From the NCBI RefSeq assembly GCF_029867415.1, contig NC_081183.1:144456798-144520797 (forward strand): a stretch of DNA of 64,000 nt, in the 5' to 3' direction. The notes beneath the pieces were generated by a model. That model was not told where the DNA came from. It saw only the letters and a program-made list of their open reading frames with translations, and did not search any database. Shown one piece after another: positions 1-10,599 of this stretch. Within the stretch, counting starts at the first letter, position 1; every line of letters starts with the position of its first letter. The DNA is from Vicia villosa (lineage: Eukaryota > Streptophyta > Magnoliopsida > Fabales > Fabaceae). A program made the translations under genes and the position numbers.

Positions 1-5
1 TATTC

Positions 6-635
6 TAGATCGGCAAAAAGCCCAAATGAATAAGGCCCAATCCAATCTCAAATAAACTTCACTTGACCCAAGGTATAAAATTATTACACACGCTAAGATC
101 AAGGTACAATTTCTTATCTTCACTTTCAGTATACTCTTATTGAATCTTGAATTGATTTGAAGTTGGCGTAATAACCATGCAGGTCCACCCTTTATCATCG
201 GATTAGAAATCGAAATCATTATTCAAGATCACCAATTCTTCAACTGCATTATTTTTTACTCTAGTGATATGTTTATGGGTCTAGAAAAATAAATTGTGCT
301 GCCTTATATTAGCTTAGTCCCCTAAAAATAAGACCCCATAAAAAATTATGGGAATTAAAAAAGTTGATTGAGATGATAAATTTGTTAATTGTTTATATAA
401 TTTTACAACTTTATCATTAGAAGAGAGAATCATTTAATGTTTGTATAAAATATTTAATGTGAATTGTAAATAAATAAATAAATAACAGTTTAATGAAGAA
501 TATATGTGTAAAAGATTTAGCAATACATTTTGAAATTTGAAGAAAGACTTATGAAAAGGAAGAAAAAAACTCGAAAGTGTACTATATTTAGAGACGAGGT
601 GTAGTATGCTTTAACTTAAGAGTTTTGCCGATCTA
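6..635. repeat. Possible inverted-repeat-bounded element
   Basis: The 13-nt sequence at 6-18 (TAGATCGGCAAAA) recurs as its exact reverse complement at 623-635. The interior is AT-rich with no coding potential, and its first 200 bases look like the end of an LTR. This could be a small non-autonomous DNA element or a chance pair. No target-site duplication can be checked because the window starts here. Confidence 0.25.
60..215 (+). other. LTR-like fragment, decayed
   Basis: A stretch with a TATA-like start (tataaaat near 75) is followed by a TTGATTTGAAGTTGGCG segment and then ATGCAGGTCCACCC near 177. It resembles the R/U5 part of many plant Ty3-gypsy and TRIM LTRs, where a conserved GAGCGTCGGAG-like stretch precedes GCAGGT. 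A similar copy lies at 2330-2465. No internal domain is attached. Confidence 0.35.
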
Positions 636-991
636 AAAAAAGTAACTGAATGCATAGGTTTACTGAATTAGAGTTAGAAATGTGTTGCATTTTTAGAGTC
701 ACTAATTAATTAACCGAAAGAATTGAATAAACAGAATCTCTTAGGTTAGCGAGAGAGTCTATGGAAATTTCTGAACAATTCAAGTAATGGATTAAAATTT
801 TTATCAAAATATTCATTTCATTTGATTTATTTATTTATTAAATTAAAATAATTTAATAAAGTAAAGATGAATCAACATAGTTGAAAAATAAATATAATAC
901 ATTATATCTCAGCCCATTTTACCGTAGGAGTATTTTTTGTAATGCTACAAATTTGATGTGATATTATGATAAATAATATAAAATAACCCCT

Positions 992-1285
992 TCAATACTG
1001 ATCAGGCCACAAGAATGCTCCCATTGCAAAACATCTCTTCTCATCAAGACTGCCCTTGAAACTTAACCCATACTCCTTAAGAAGCATTTCCACCTTCCAC
1101 TCTTCCATCTTCTCATAATCACTTTTGGTATAACGTGGATAGTGAAGAGGCATTTGAAACTCATAACAACAAGTGTTTTCATCATTAACCTCCTTCAAAT
1201 TGTTTAAGCACTTATTCTTGACTTCTTCTGTAGGGTACCCGAAAAAGCTACAAGCTGAATGGAGAAGCCATTTAATTAGTGCCAT
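992..1285 (-). CDS. Small DUF7722-like plant protein
   Basis: A single-exon 97-residue protein that is probably a real gene. The N-terminus is basic and hydrophobic (MALIKWLLHSACSFFGYP). A low-complexity linker follows, then a compact C-terminal block of about 50 residues, FQMPLHYPRYTKSDYEKMEE onward, ending in FAMGAFLWPDQY. I recognise this block as a small plant-specific family of unknown function (DUF7722, from memory). Length and composition are as expected for the family, and no frame damage is visible. The start codon has a TATA box about 45 bases upstream and therefore a very short leader, which supports the chosen ATG. No biochemical role is known to me. The gene stands alone between transposon remnants. 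Confidence 0.72.
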   Translation of the reverse strand: MALIKWLLHSACSFFGYPTEEVKNKCLNNLKEVNDENTCCYEFQMPLHYPRYTKSDYEKMEEWKVEMLLKEYGLSFKGSLDEKRCFAMGAFLWPDQY

Positions 1286-1330
1286 TGCTAAGAACTTTGC
1301 TTAATGCAAATGTTACTACAAATTCACCAC

Positions 1331-1338
1331 TATATATA
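1331..1338 (-). promoter_or_regulatory. TATA box of the small minus-strand gene
   Basis: TATATATA lies 46-53 bases upstream of the ATG at 1285 on the minus strand. This predicts transcription from about 1300-1310 and a leader of roughly 20 nt. Confidence 0.5.
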
Positions 1339-1339
1339 G

Positions 1340-2090
1340 GAGTTGATTGGTGAATGATAAAAATACAAAAAATTGCTGTAATTAAGCTATAATTATGAAT
1401 AACTTGAGGGATTAGATATGTCTATTAATTTTGTATCACGCCTTAATTAAGTTTAATTGGTTCTTATTTTGAAAGTTTTCCCATGTATGCATGGTTGCTT
1501 GTTGGAGTGCATTATTGATAGATTAAGTTTTTCTTTGTGGCCAAATTAGTCTTTTTGCCAAATATATAATAATTATAAATGAAATTATGTTGCGTGTATA
1601 TTGAATTGTTGCACACATTAACCTTAATGTCATAAAAATCAATAATTGCTTTCTAATCACTATTTCTTTGTCATGCTTCTATAATAAATAATTCAATGAT
1701 ATGAAACCTTTTTTATTTGTTTTTGACAAAATATTGTTCATTTTACTCAATTAAGTTTATTAGACAAATTAATAATAGTTAGTTTCGGAACTATTGTTTC
1801 ATCAAACTCAACTAAATTGACCATACAAATTAATAAATTAAAAGGAAGAAGATCTTACAATTCACATAAGCATCGTCTACAAAATATAGTGTCAATTGTA
1901 TGTTTTATCTTGGTTGCTTGATATTCATATGATTATTAAAATGTCTTTAATGCGAGAAAAAAATTCATAATGTTTAAATCAATCAAAAATAGAGAAGAAG
2001 TAATATCGTTCTCTCACCGATAAATCAATAATAATAAGATTATTTAGCCAACTTTATTGCATGATCGAACTTATAAACAAAACATAACAT
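1340..2090. other. AT-rich intergenic, nothing recognised
   Basis: No reading frame of substance, repeat or RNA-like structure is visible. The composition is strongly AT-rich. Confidence 0.5.
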
Positions 2091-2229
2091 TGCATGAATA
2101 TATCCAAATTACATGATTCAAATATTGAAATGGTTGTTTGTGGGTCGTTCACAAGGCTCAAGGAAAATAGCTTAGAGACAAAGCAAAGGAAGCGAACATG
2201 GGGAAAAGATGCTCCCTTGTTCTCGCCTA

Positions 2230-2470
2230 AAGCATGCAACTTCACCCCCTACGACATCATTCGTCGTCCAAATCAATCAAACGGATGTCCACACTACATT
2301 TCACACTCCCTATAGACGGTTTTAACTGATCACACTATATAAGAGCGAAAGGATGTCATTCTCAGGTATTAAAATCAATTCTCACTCTAGCATTACTTCT
2401 CTTTAGCTCACTAATTTGGGCGTTAGAGTTCTAACCTTGCAGGTCAACCCCTTTTCGTCACACTGAAAGA
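2230..2470 (+). other. LTR-like fragment with TATA box
   Basis: TATATAA at 2336-2342 is followed about 90 bases later by a GGGCGTTAGAG...TTGCAGGTC block, the layout of the U3/R/U5 part of a gypsy or TRIM LTR. It is a second, better-preserved example of the pattern at 60-215. No PBS or coding domain follows, so this is a solo or broken LTR. Confidence 0.4.
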
Positions 2471-3002
2471 TTGCTTTGACGTACCAAGATCTCATTTCAA
2501 CGTTCATCAAACATTCTTGTTCCACCAAGAAACAGTGGTTTCGTGTGTAGGAACCAAAATCTAATTACCACAAATTTTCACGTTCAAATCTCTCTTTTCC
2601 TAAAAGGTTCAAATCTTTGTTTCTTGATCTTATTTCTTAAAGTTTCAACTACCTCCTTCAATATATCCATCCTCATATTCATCAAGTATAATGACATCCT
2701 ATGCGCATTGGGTACAACCGAACAAACATGAACTTAATTAGGAAATTAGTGCAGAAGAGCTCACAAGAAAGAGCAAAATTAGAAAGATAAAGAAGAGGAT
2801 CTTTCCAAGTCACAAATGTAAAAAAAAAAAAAAAGGGAAATGATGCTTCATAAACCTTTTTAGCATGTCTCAACCACGAAGGATCCTACAATCCACTGCA
2901 CACTATCAATAGTTGAGATGTTATTGAAAATTGTTCAAAGTACTCAAGTATCTTAAGATAAAGAATGTTAGAATATTTAAATATTAGTTATTTATTATGT
3001 GA

Positions 3003-3090
<88 letters not shown>
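3003..3090. repeat. (TA)n microsatellite 1
   Basis: Uninterrupted TA dinucleotides for nearly 90 bases, directly abutting a palindromic MITE. Frames read through it (Tyr-Ile repeats) are not genes. Confidence 0.95.
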
Positions 3091-3093
<3 letters not shown>

Positions 3094-3302
3094 GGATATT
3101 CTTACTCCAAGAGTAAGTTATCAAGACTTACTCTCCATCATGACCATTGATTCTGTTCAATGTAATGGCTAAAAATAATAAGTAATTAAATATGGAGAGA
3201 GGAAAAAATACTCATTAATTTTAACCATTAGATTGAGAAGAATCAATTGTCATAATGAGGAGTAAGTCTTGATAATTTACTCTTGGAGTAAGAATATCCC
3301 TC
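3091..3302. mobile_element. Palindromic MITE in a (TA)n tract, copy 1
   Basis: The 212-bp unit starts GAGGGATATTCTTACTCC and ends with its reverse complement. The inverted arms of about 40 bases and more include GAGTAAG. The centre carries ATTGATTCT and TAATGGCTAAAAATAAT, which recur inverted in the other arm. (TA)n lies on both sides, so insertion at TA (Tc1/mariner-like or Micron-like) is plausible. It is non-coding. Confidence 0.75.

Positions 3303-3382
<80 letters not shown>
3303..3382. repeat. (TA)n microsatellite 2
   Basis: A TA tract that separates two related palindromic MITEs. Confidence 0.93.
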
Positions 3383-3385
<3 letters not shown>

Positions 3386-3592
3386 GTTATATTTACTCCA
3401 GGAGTAAGTTATTATAACTTACTCCAAATCTAGACCATTGATTCTTCTCAATCTAATGGTTAAAAATAATAGTAATATTTTTCTCTCTCCACATTTAATA
3501 ACTTATTATTTTTAACCATTAGATTGAGAAAAATCAATGATCTAGATTTGGAGTAAGTTATAATAACTTACTCTTCGAGTAAATATAACCCT
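3383..3592. mobile_element. Palindromic MITE in a (TA)n tract, copy 2
   Basis: A 210-bp relative of the element at 3091. It starts AGGGTTATATTTACTCCAGG and ends with the near-exact reverse complement. The two arms pair almost end to end, so a transcript would fold into one long hairpin. It is flanked by (TA)n on both sides and has no coding content. Confidence 0.78.
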
Positions 3593-3593
3593 C

Positions 3594-3597
<4 letters not shown>

Positions 3598-3680
<83 letters not shown>
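3598..3680. repeat. (TA)n microsatellite 3
   Basis: A TA tract between MITE copy 2 and a shortened copy 3. Confidence 0.93.
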
Positions 3681-3681
<1 letters not shown>

Positions 3682-3730
3682 AAGGGTTATATATATATAT
3701 AACACTTACTCTTGGAGTCAATATAACCCT

Positions 3731-3732
<2 letters not shown>
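3681..3732. mobile_element. Miniature deletion derivative of the TA-tract MITE
   Basis: GAAGGGTTATAT at the left end and ATATAACCCTTC at the right end are perfect inverted ends. Only about 30 bases lie between, including ACTTACTCTTGGAGT from the family's arm. The middle of the element has been lost. Confidence 0.6.

Positions 3733-3736
<4 letters not shown>

Positions 3737-3806
<70 letters not shown>
3737..3806. repeat. (TA)n microsatellite 4
   Basis: TA dinucleotide tract, the last of the cluster. Confidence 0.92.
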
Positions 3807-3808
<2 letters not shown>

Positions 3809-4000
3809 CTTAATTTATAAAAATTAAGAGTCTTAATTTATTAATTTATTAAGTGATTAAATAAAGTTAAAAAATACTAATTAGATTTCTATTTAATAAT
3901 TAATTAAGTTAATATAGACTCAAATATAAGTGGATGTGAGAATGACCCATTTCAAAATAATGGGGATTGATCAATGGGGATTGATCATTACTGTGTAAAT

Positions 4001-4090
4001 CAGTGTCGGTCCTGAGGCAAGACAAACAGGCCTACTGCACATGACCTCTAAAATACATGGGCCTCAAAAACATTTAATGGTATTCATATA
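4001..4090. other. Possible end of a hAT-like element
   Basis: CAGTGTCGGTCCTGAGGCAA followed by GGGCCTCAAAAAC resembles the start of common plant hAT-family elements (CAGNG ends). No second terminus or transposase was found, so this is only a suggestion. Confidence 0.2.
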
Positions 4091-4534
4091 ATTCAGTTCA
4101 AAAAATATAAATAGAAAAAAAATTTACATCTTTTTCTGTATGTTTTCTTCTATAACTCAATACCTTTTCATCTCTCTGCAACATGAGAAAAAAAATAAAA
4201 ATGTTGTTTGCTCAGTTTTTTCTTCTTTTTCTATTTCATAGCTTGTTGTTGTTATGGTTCTGAAAAAAAAAGAAACTTCTTTTCTTTTTTCTTTTTCTTT
4301 TTTTACTTTTTTAATCGTTTATGTTGTGCTTGAAGAGGGTGAGGTGAGAAGGTAGTAACAGTTTGAAGAGGGTGAGGTGAAGATTGACACTTGACAGTGA
4401 TCCATATTTGGGAGGTTAAGAAATTGGTTGATATGACTCAGGAGCATATTCTAAACGATTTTCAATAGATTTGGAGTTTTCTAAGTCTGTCGAGTCCATT
4501 TTTGAGATCAAAATTTATTGGTGTTTTTTTGTTG

Positions 4535-4637
<103 letters not shown>

Positions 4638-4941
4638 TTCGTGTTGTATTCCAAGATTAATTGCAAATTTTGATGATGTTTATGTATGTCTCTAACTAGT
4701 GTTAGAGAGAAACTTGCTTATACCCATTGTTGATTATAGTGGAGATTTAAAGTGGCTTACGGGTCCCGTGGTTTTTTACTTCTAGTTAACGGAGGTTTTT
4801 CCAGACTAAAATTGTATTGTGTTGTTTGATGTATTTTTGTTGATTGTCTCTAAGTTGCATGTGATATTTGGAAGAGTTGGCGTTGTTGACTTATTTGGTT
4901 GCGTTTGTGATTTCCTCCCAATAAAAACTTTATTCTTGAAC

Positions 4942-5401
4942 TGTTGGGAAATAACACAGCTGAAGAAAAAAATAAATAAACAGAACACAACCAATAACAC
5001 AAGAATATAACGTGGATACTCCAAAACCGGAGAAAATCCACGACCGTTGTCTAAATAGACAACCAGAGAATTATTACTATGTGAAAATTTTACAACACAT
5101 AGACTTCTCTACTCTCACCACAATCCCCTAGTACACCCACACTATTACAAAGCAAATATTTAAACTCAATCTCACAACACTCTAATACAAGAGCATAAGA
5201 GAGCAAAGAAAAACAAATATAAGCTTAAAGTGCTTTTTGACTAGTGTATCTCACAACAAAGAACTTAGGTCCAATATATAGCCTTGGTCTCCCCCTTGCT
5301 TTACCATACTAAGCAATGTGGGACTTCTCAAATAGCTACTTTTTAACTTCCTTCTTTATTTAAGAATTTAGGCAACATTAGACATACAATCAACTAAAAC
5401 A
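4942..5401 (-). repeat. Element C left (3') LTR
   Basis: It starts TGTTGGGAAATAACACAGC and ends at ...CAACTAAAACA on the plus strand. The 460-bp sequence aligns along its length with 25215-25938 once the insertion in that copy is removed. On the minus strand, AAGGTGGAGAT lies directly upstream, the usual polypurine tract of this copia group. Confidence 0.82.
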
Positions 5402-5877
5402 ATCTCCACCTTGATTGTAATGGTCTTCAATCTTCATTGTCTATATCGACAATCATAATTCTCATTGTTTATACTGACAAATCAAATATCATACTCCACC
5501 ATTAAGAGTACACTACACTTGAAACTATAATCCCAAGAATTTTTCTTCACGTCGAAACCTTGCTGAAAGATTATGGTGCAACATCCATGTTGGCTTTTAG
5601 GAAGTTCTTCAGCCATCAATACATCTCACCACACACCTTGCATCAATGTCAACCAATGCCCGTGTGTTGTTCTGAATCCGCTAGCAATGATTTGTCCTTT
5701 TGCATGGTATAGCGGAAATACCATAAGGACACACCTTATCTTCTAAAAAGGATCCCCGTCATCTCCCAAAACAAGGGAGACGTTGCTAGCACTTGCCTCA
5801 GAGTCTTTTTCAGATACTGCTCCACTTGGACAATTTCTCTTTAAATGCCCAGACTTTCAACACTTCCAGCACACCAT
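5402..5877 (-). pseudogene. Element C gag 3' end with zinc knuckle
   Basis: On the minus strand near 5875-5820 a CCHC knuckle reads C-W-K-C-x4-H-x4-C, with a stop codon (TGA) in place of the residue after the second Cys. It is the direct continuation of the gag fragment at 24355-24959, from which element A separates it. The rest of the segment down to the LTR is full of stops and has no recognisable protease, integrase or reverse transcriptase, so a large internal deletion is inferred. The polypurine tract is at 5402-5413. Confidence 0.6.
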
Positions 5878-5882
5878 ATTAT

Positions 5883-7060
5883 TGTTAGAACATAGTTTAG
5901 TTCTAATCACATTTCAGTGTTTTGATGATAACAAACAAATAAATTTTGTATAAGCAAACATGGTACTCTAATTCTATACTGTTGATTACAGAAGATGTAC
6001 TAGCACAATCATAACTTGGCACTTATGAGAATTTGGAGAAACGCAACTCAAGCCACAAGGCAACTTTTGATACTGCACCAGAACGCTGCGAATATATCTA
6101 CAACAGAAGTTGAAGAACAAAGCTGAACAGAAGATCATAAGGAATGATTCAAATTAATACCGTTGAAAGCAACTTCTGATACTGCACCAAAACACCGTGA
6201 ACACATCCACAACAGAAGTTGAAGAACAAAGGTTGAACAGAAGATCACGAAGATTGATTCAAATTAAAACCGTTAAAGACACAGTCATTAGCAAAACGGA
6301 AGCAACACTCCAAAAGCGAAATTCCCAAGGTTGGTTGAAGAAGCTATCCACATACAAATCCTTGAAGAAAACAAAAGCAAAGATAACACGCAAACCATTT
6401 AATGTTGCATACAAGCTTTGAAGATAGCGGTCAAAAATTCTGAAGCTATATATACTCATGATCGTTTGAAGAAAATAACAAGACAACGAGTGAAAAAGAA
6501 GAAAATAAGAAAGAACACACAAGAACACTGCAACTCTGAAATATCATCAAGTGTGAAGAAAAACTGTCTGAAGCAAAAACTCTCATATCCATATTCTGAG
6601 TTCATTATTTTGTACTTAATCTTAGTAAAATATCACAGTTGTGATTACAGCTTTCTAGAAGCAACATTATACACTGTCATCAGAAGTTACGTGGTAACTG
6701 AATCCTTGAGAGACCAGTTGGGTCAGGAGTCTCAAGAAGTCTAGGACTAGTTGAGTCTTAGAAGTTGGTTAGTCATAAACAGTTGGTTTGTGCAGGTTTG
6801 TTAGTCACCAGCAGTTTGGCTAGTGCATTATATTGTGAGTCACGGTCGTTGGTCGTGCAAGTGTAATCAGGTTCTGATTATAGTGAATTAAGTCTTCGTT
6901 GAGAGAGACAAATAACCTTGTTGAGGGTGGACTGGAGGTAGCCTTATTGAGAAGGTGAACCAGGATAAAAATAATTGTGTTCTGTCTATCTTTCCTTCAT
7001 CAAGTTTTAAAGAACCATTTATTCAACCCCCCCCCCTTCTAAGTGTTTTCTCAACCTTCA
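5883..7060 (+). repeat. Element A 5' LTR
   Basis: 1178 bp bounded by TG...CA. It contains a TATA-like TATATATA near 6448 and a C-run near the 3' end. The first 20 bases form an inverted repeat (TAGAAC...GTTCTA). Confidence 0.88.
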
Positions 7061-7062
7061 AT

Positions 7063-7074
7063 TGGCATCAAAGC
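7063..7074 (+). promoter_or_regulatory. Element A primer-binding site
   Basis: TGGCATCAAAGC lies two bases after the LTR. It is one substitution away from the TGGCATCAGAGC form of the tRNA-Met primer-binding site used by plant copia elements. Confidence 0.75.
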
Positions 7075-7133
7075 GTCTGGTTCTGGGTGCAAAAACCTAA
7101 CCATGTCAGAAAAAGATCTAGAAGGAAAACACT

Positions 7134-8906
7134 GTGGCGAATGATTTAGACAACAATGGCTACACAATACCTCCTGTGTTCGATGGAGAGAATTTTGAAT
7201 ATTGGAAAGATATGATAGAAAGTTTCTTTCTAGGAAAAGATCCTGATCTATGGGATATTGTGGTAGATGGTTACAATCATCTAGAAGACGCGGGTGAAAA
7301 GATAGCAAGGAAGAACATGACTGATAAACAAGAGAAGGAATTCAAAAGTCATCACAAAGCCAGAACTATCTTTCTAAGTGCTATCACACAAGCAGAATAT
7401 AAGAAAATCACCAACAGAGATACAACACATGATATATTTGAGTCACTCAAGATGAATCATGAAGGCAATGCTCAAGTCAAAGAAACAAAAGCTCTGACCT
7501 TAATCCAGAAGTATGAAGCCTTCAAGATGGAAGAGGACGAGACTATTGAAGCCATGTTCTCAAGATTTCAAATCTTAATTGCTGGCCTAAGATTTCTAAA
7601 CAAAGGATACACCAAAGTTGATCATGTAAAGAAAATTATCATAAGTCTACCAAGAAGATGGGGGCCAATGGTTATAGCGTTCAAAGTCGCAAAGAATCTT
7701 AACAAAGTATCCCTTGAAGAACTCATCAGTGTGCTAAGAAGTCATGAGATTGAGCTTGATGCAAATGAGCCTCAAAAGAAAGGTAAGACTATAGCTCTTT
7801 AATTTGTTAAAAAATTTGAAACTAATGCTTTGCAGGCTAAGGAAGAATGCTCAAGTGAGTCCGGATCAGAGGAAGAAGATGAGCTGTCTCTTCTATCCAG
7901 AAGAGTAAATCAACTCTGGAGGAGCAAGAATAGGAAGTTCAGAAACTTCATAAGACCATAATATAAAGGAGAAACCTCTGAATAAAGAAGGACAAGCAGA
8001 AGAAGCAATGTGTGCTATGAATGCAATGAACCAGGACACTTCAAAAGTTAATGTCCTAAACTGCAAAAAGAAATGCCTAAGAAAAGATTTGAAAGGAAGA
8101 AAAGTCTAATGGCTACTTGGGATGACTCTGAATCATCTAAAGACGAATACAAGTCAGAAGATGAACATGCCAACATAGCATACATGGCCACTACAGAAAA
8201 TGACTCAGACTCAGAAGCTGAAACAAATGAGGTATTTTTTGAACTCACTAGAAAAGAGCTTGAAGAAAGTTTATCAGAACTCTTAGAAAGACACAATAGA
8301 TTAAGAACTATATTTAAAAGGCTAAAGATTGAACTGTTAACTGAAACAAAGAAACTTAAGCAAGAAAATTCTGAACTTAAAGATAACAATACACAACTAA
8401 TAGAGGAAAGGGAAACAAAAACCCTTAATTCAGACAACACCTTAAAATCTGATATTTTGAAAGAATATGATGATAGTTTTCAAAAATTTCTTGTTAAAAG
8501 CATAAATAGAAGCAAAATAGCCTCAATGATTTATGGTGTTAGTAGAAGCAATTGAACTGGAATTGGCTACAAAACACCTCGGGGTAAGGAATCATATTTA
8601 CCTAAATCGGTTGATGATATGGAAATAAAATATAAACCACTGCACACACATTTTAACTATGGTCACACTCATGATAGTAAATATAAATCCTATTCTGAAA
8701 ATTATTGTGCTAGACCTAATCTAAGACAAAGCTTCAGGCGCACTAATATCAAAGGACCCAAAAAGATATGGGTACCTAAAAAGAAAATGATCTATGTTGT
8801 AGATGCCCTTAGTAGTGAAGTCAAAACACCAGTCATGGTACCTGGACTCTGGATGCTCGCGTCACATGAAGGGAAGAAGGTCTATGTTCCAAAGCTTGGA
8901 ACTTAA
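7134..8906 (+). pseudogene. Element A gag (Gag capsid, broken)
   Basis: Capsid/nucleocapsid precursor of a SIRE-type copia element. The first 222 residues are open and contain the GENFEYWKDMIESFF start of the UBN2-type Gag domain and the LPRRWGPMVIAFK segment. A stop at 7800 is followed in the same frame by further stops near 7960, 7983 and 8048. The zinc knuckle CYECNEPGHF lies near 8010, with its third Cys intact. An acidic, coiled-coil-rich stretch follows (8073-8555), ending in a stop at 8553. The last block, open from 8619, ends in VPKLGT at 8906 and overlaps pol in a different frame. The intact relative is element B's gag at 15686-17611. Confidence 0.85.
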
Positions 8907-9312
8907 ATCTGGCAGAGACGCTATATTTGGAGGGAACCAAAAGGGAAAGATCATTGGATCAGGAACTATTGGTAATGGTAACTCTCCCTCTATAACTAAT
9001 GTTTTACTTGTTGAAGGATTAGCTCATAATTTGTTGTCTATTAGTCAACTAAGTGATAATGGTTATGATATAGTCTTTAATCAAAAGTCTTGCAAAGCTA
9101 TAAGTCAGAAAGACGGATCAATTCTTTTTACTGGTAAGAGAAAGAATGACATGTATAAGATTGATCTTCCTGATCTAAAATCTCAGAAAGTGACTTGTCT
9201 TCAGTCTGTAAATGATGAGCAATGGGTTTGGCACAGAAGATTGGGACATGTTAGCTTGAGAAGATTATCTCAACTCAACAAACCCAATTTGGTAAGAGGA
9301 CTACCCAATCTA
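8803..9312 (+). pseudogene. Element A pol, 5' part (protease, GAG-pre-integrase)
   Basis: First part of pol, cut by element B at 9312. The aspartic protease active site reads WYLDSGCSRHM near 8836. The GAG-pre-integrase zinc-binding region WVWHRRLGH follows near 9225. The frame is one base forward of gag and overlaps it by about 100 bases, the same arrangement as in element B. The reading continues at 18914 (LPNL, then [16 protein letters not shown]) once B and one copy of the ATCTA duplication are set aside. Confidence 0.85.
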
Positions 9313-10524
9313 TGAAGGATAGAAAAACACTTAGAAAGGGGGGGTTTGAATAAGTGTAGTCTAAAAACTTGAACGATAAAAACAATATGCACAGTTATTT
9401 TTATCCTGGTTCGTTGTTAACTAAACTACTCCAGTCCACCCCCACGGAGTGATTTACCTCACCTGAGGATTTAATCCACTAATCGCAACAGATTACAATG
9501 GTTTTCCACTTAGTCCGCGACTAAGTCTTCTAGAGTATCCTGATCACAACCTGATCACTCCAGGAACAAATGCTTAGACACAAGCTAAGACTTTCTTAGA
9601 GTATCCTGACCACCACGTGATCACTCTAATTACAACTGCTTAGACACAAGCTAAGACTTCCTAGAGTATCCTGATCAACACTTGATCACTCTAGTTACTT
9701 ACAAATTAATGTAATCAATTCTAAGAGTATTACAAATGCTTCTGAAAAGCTATAATCACAACAGTGATATTTCTCTTAACGTTTAAGCTTAATCTCACTA
9801 ATATATTACAACAGCAATGTAGTGAGCTTTGATGAAGATGAAGTTTCTGAGCTTTGAATTGAACAGCGTTTCAGCAAGTCTTTCAGAATAATTTCGTTCA
9901 GGATTGGTAACCTTGCTTCTCATCAGAACTTCATATTTATAGACGTTTTAGAAGATGACCGTTGAGCGCATTTAATGCTTTGCGTATTCCGTACAACTTT
10001 GCATTTAATGTTTCACGCTTTTGTCAACTACCTCGAGCCTTGTTCACGCTGTGTCTACTGACGTTGCCTTTAATAGCTTCCAACGTTCCTTTTGTCAGTC
10101 AGCGTAGCCTGCCACCTGTACTTTCTTCTGATCTGATGTTTGAATAAAATATTTGAATATCATCAGAGTCAAACAGCTTGGTGCATAGCATCTTCTTGTC
10201 TTCTGACCTTGAAGTGCTTCTGAGCGTGATACCATGAGAACTTCAGTGCTTCTGCTTCTGATCTCAAGTTCTTCTGATGCTTCCATAGACCCATGTTCTG
10301 ATTCTGCCTTGACCATCTTCTGATGTCTTGCCAGACCATGTTCTGATGTTGCATGCTGAACCTTCTGAGACAAAGCTTCTGAGCGCTGATTTGTGCATAC
10401 TCTTTATATATTTCCTGAAAGGGAAATTGCAATGTATTAGAGTACCACATTATCTCACACAAAATTCATATCCTTGTTATCATCAAAACTAAGAATATTG
10501 ATCAGAACAAATCTTGTTCTAACA
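9313..10524 (-). repeat. Element B left (3') LTR
   Basis: 1212 bp. Near the left end are three units of about 65 bp (9509-9702), each with a CTTAG...CTAAG hairpin and a TGATCA pair. A TATA box (TATAAATA on the minus strand) is at 9934-9941. The right end carries the AGAACAA...TTGTTCT inverted repeat. Short frames inside it (for example 9962-10147 and 10095-10373) recur in the other LTR and are not genes. Confidence 0.93.
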
Positions 10525-10538
10525 ATCTCCCCCTTTTT
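10525..10538 (-). promoter_or_regulatory. Element B polypurine tract
   Basis: On the minus strand AAAAAGGGGGAGAT directly precedes the 3' LTR. It is the plus-strand priming site for reverse transcription. Confidence 0.8.
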
Positions 10539-10599
10539 GATGATGACAAAAACATATATAAATGATATGAATTTGCGATCAGAAAGAGCAGACGGCTAA

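Noticed and set aside
2965..3150. Open frame of Tyr-Ile repeats
   Set aside because: It is the (TA)n microsatellite read in one frame; similar frames at 29981-30187 and 47001-47204 have the same origin.
8048..8440. 130-codon minus-strand frame over gag of element A
   Set aside because: It is a Ser-rich shadow of the acidic coiled-coil part of gag on the plus strand.
9962..10462. Several 61-97 codon frames repeated exactly at 18346-18846
   Set aside because: They lie in the two LTRs of element B, so identity reflects recent LTR duplication, not protein conservation.
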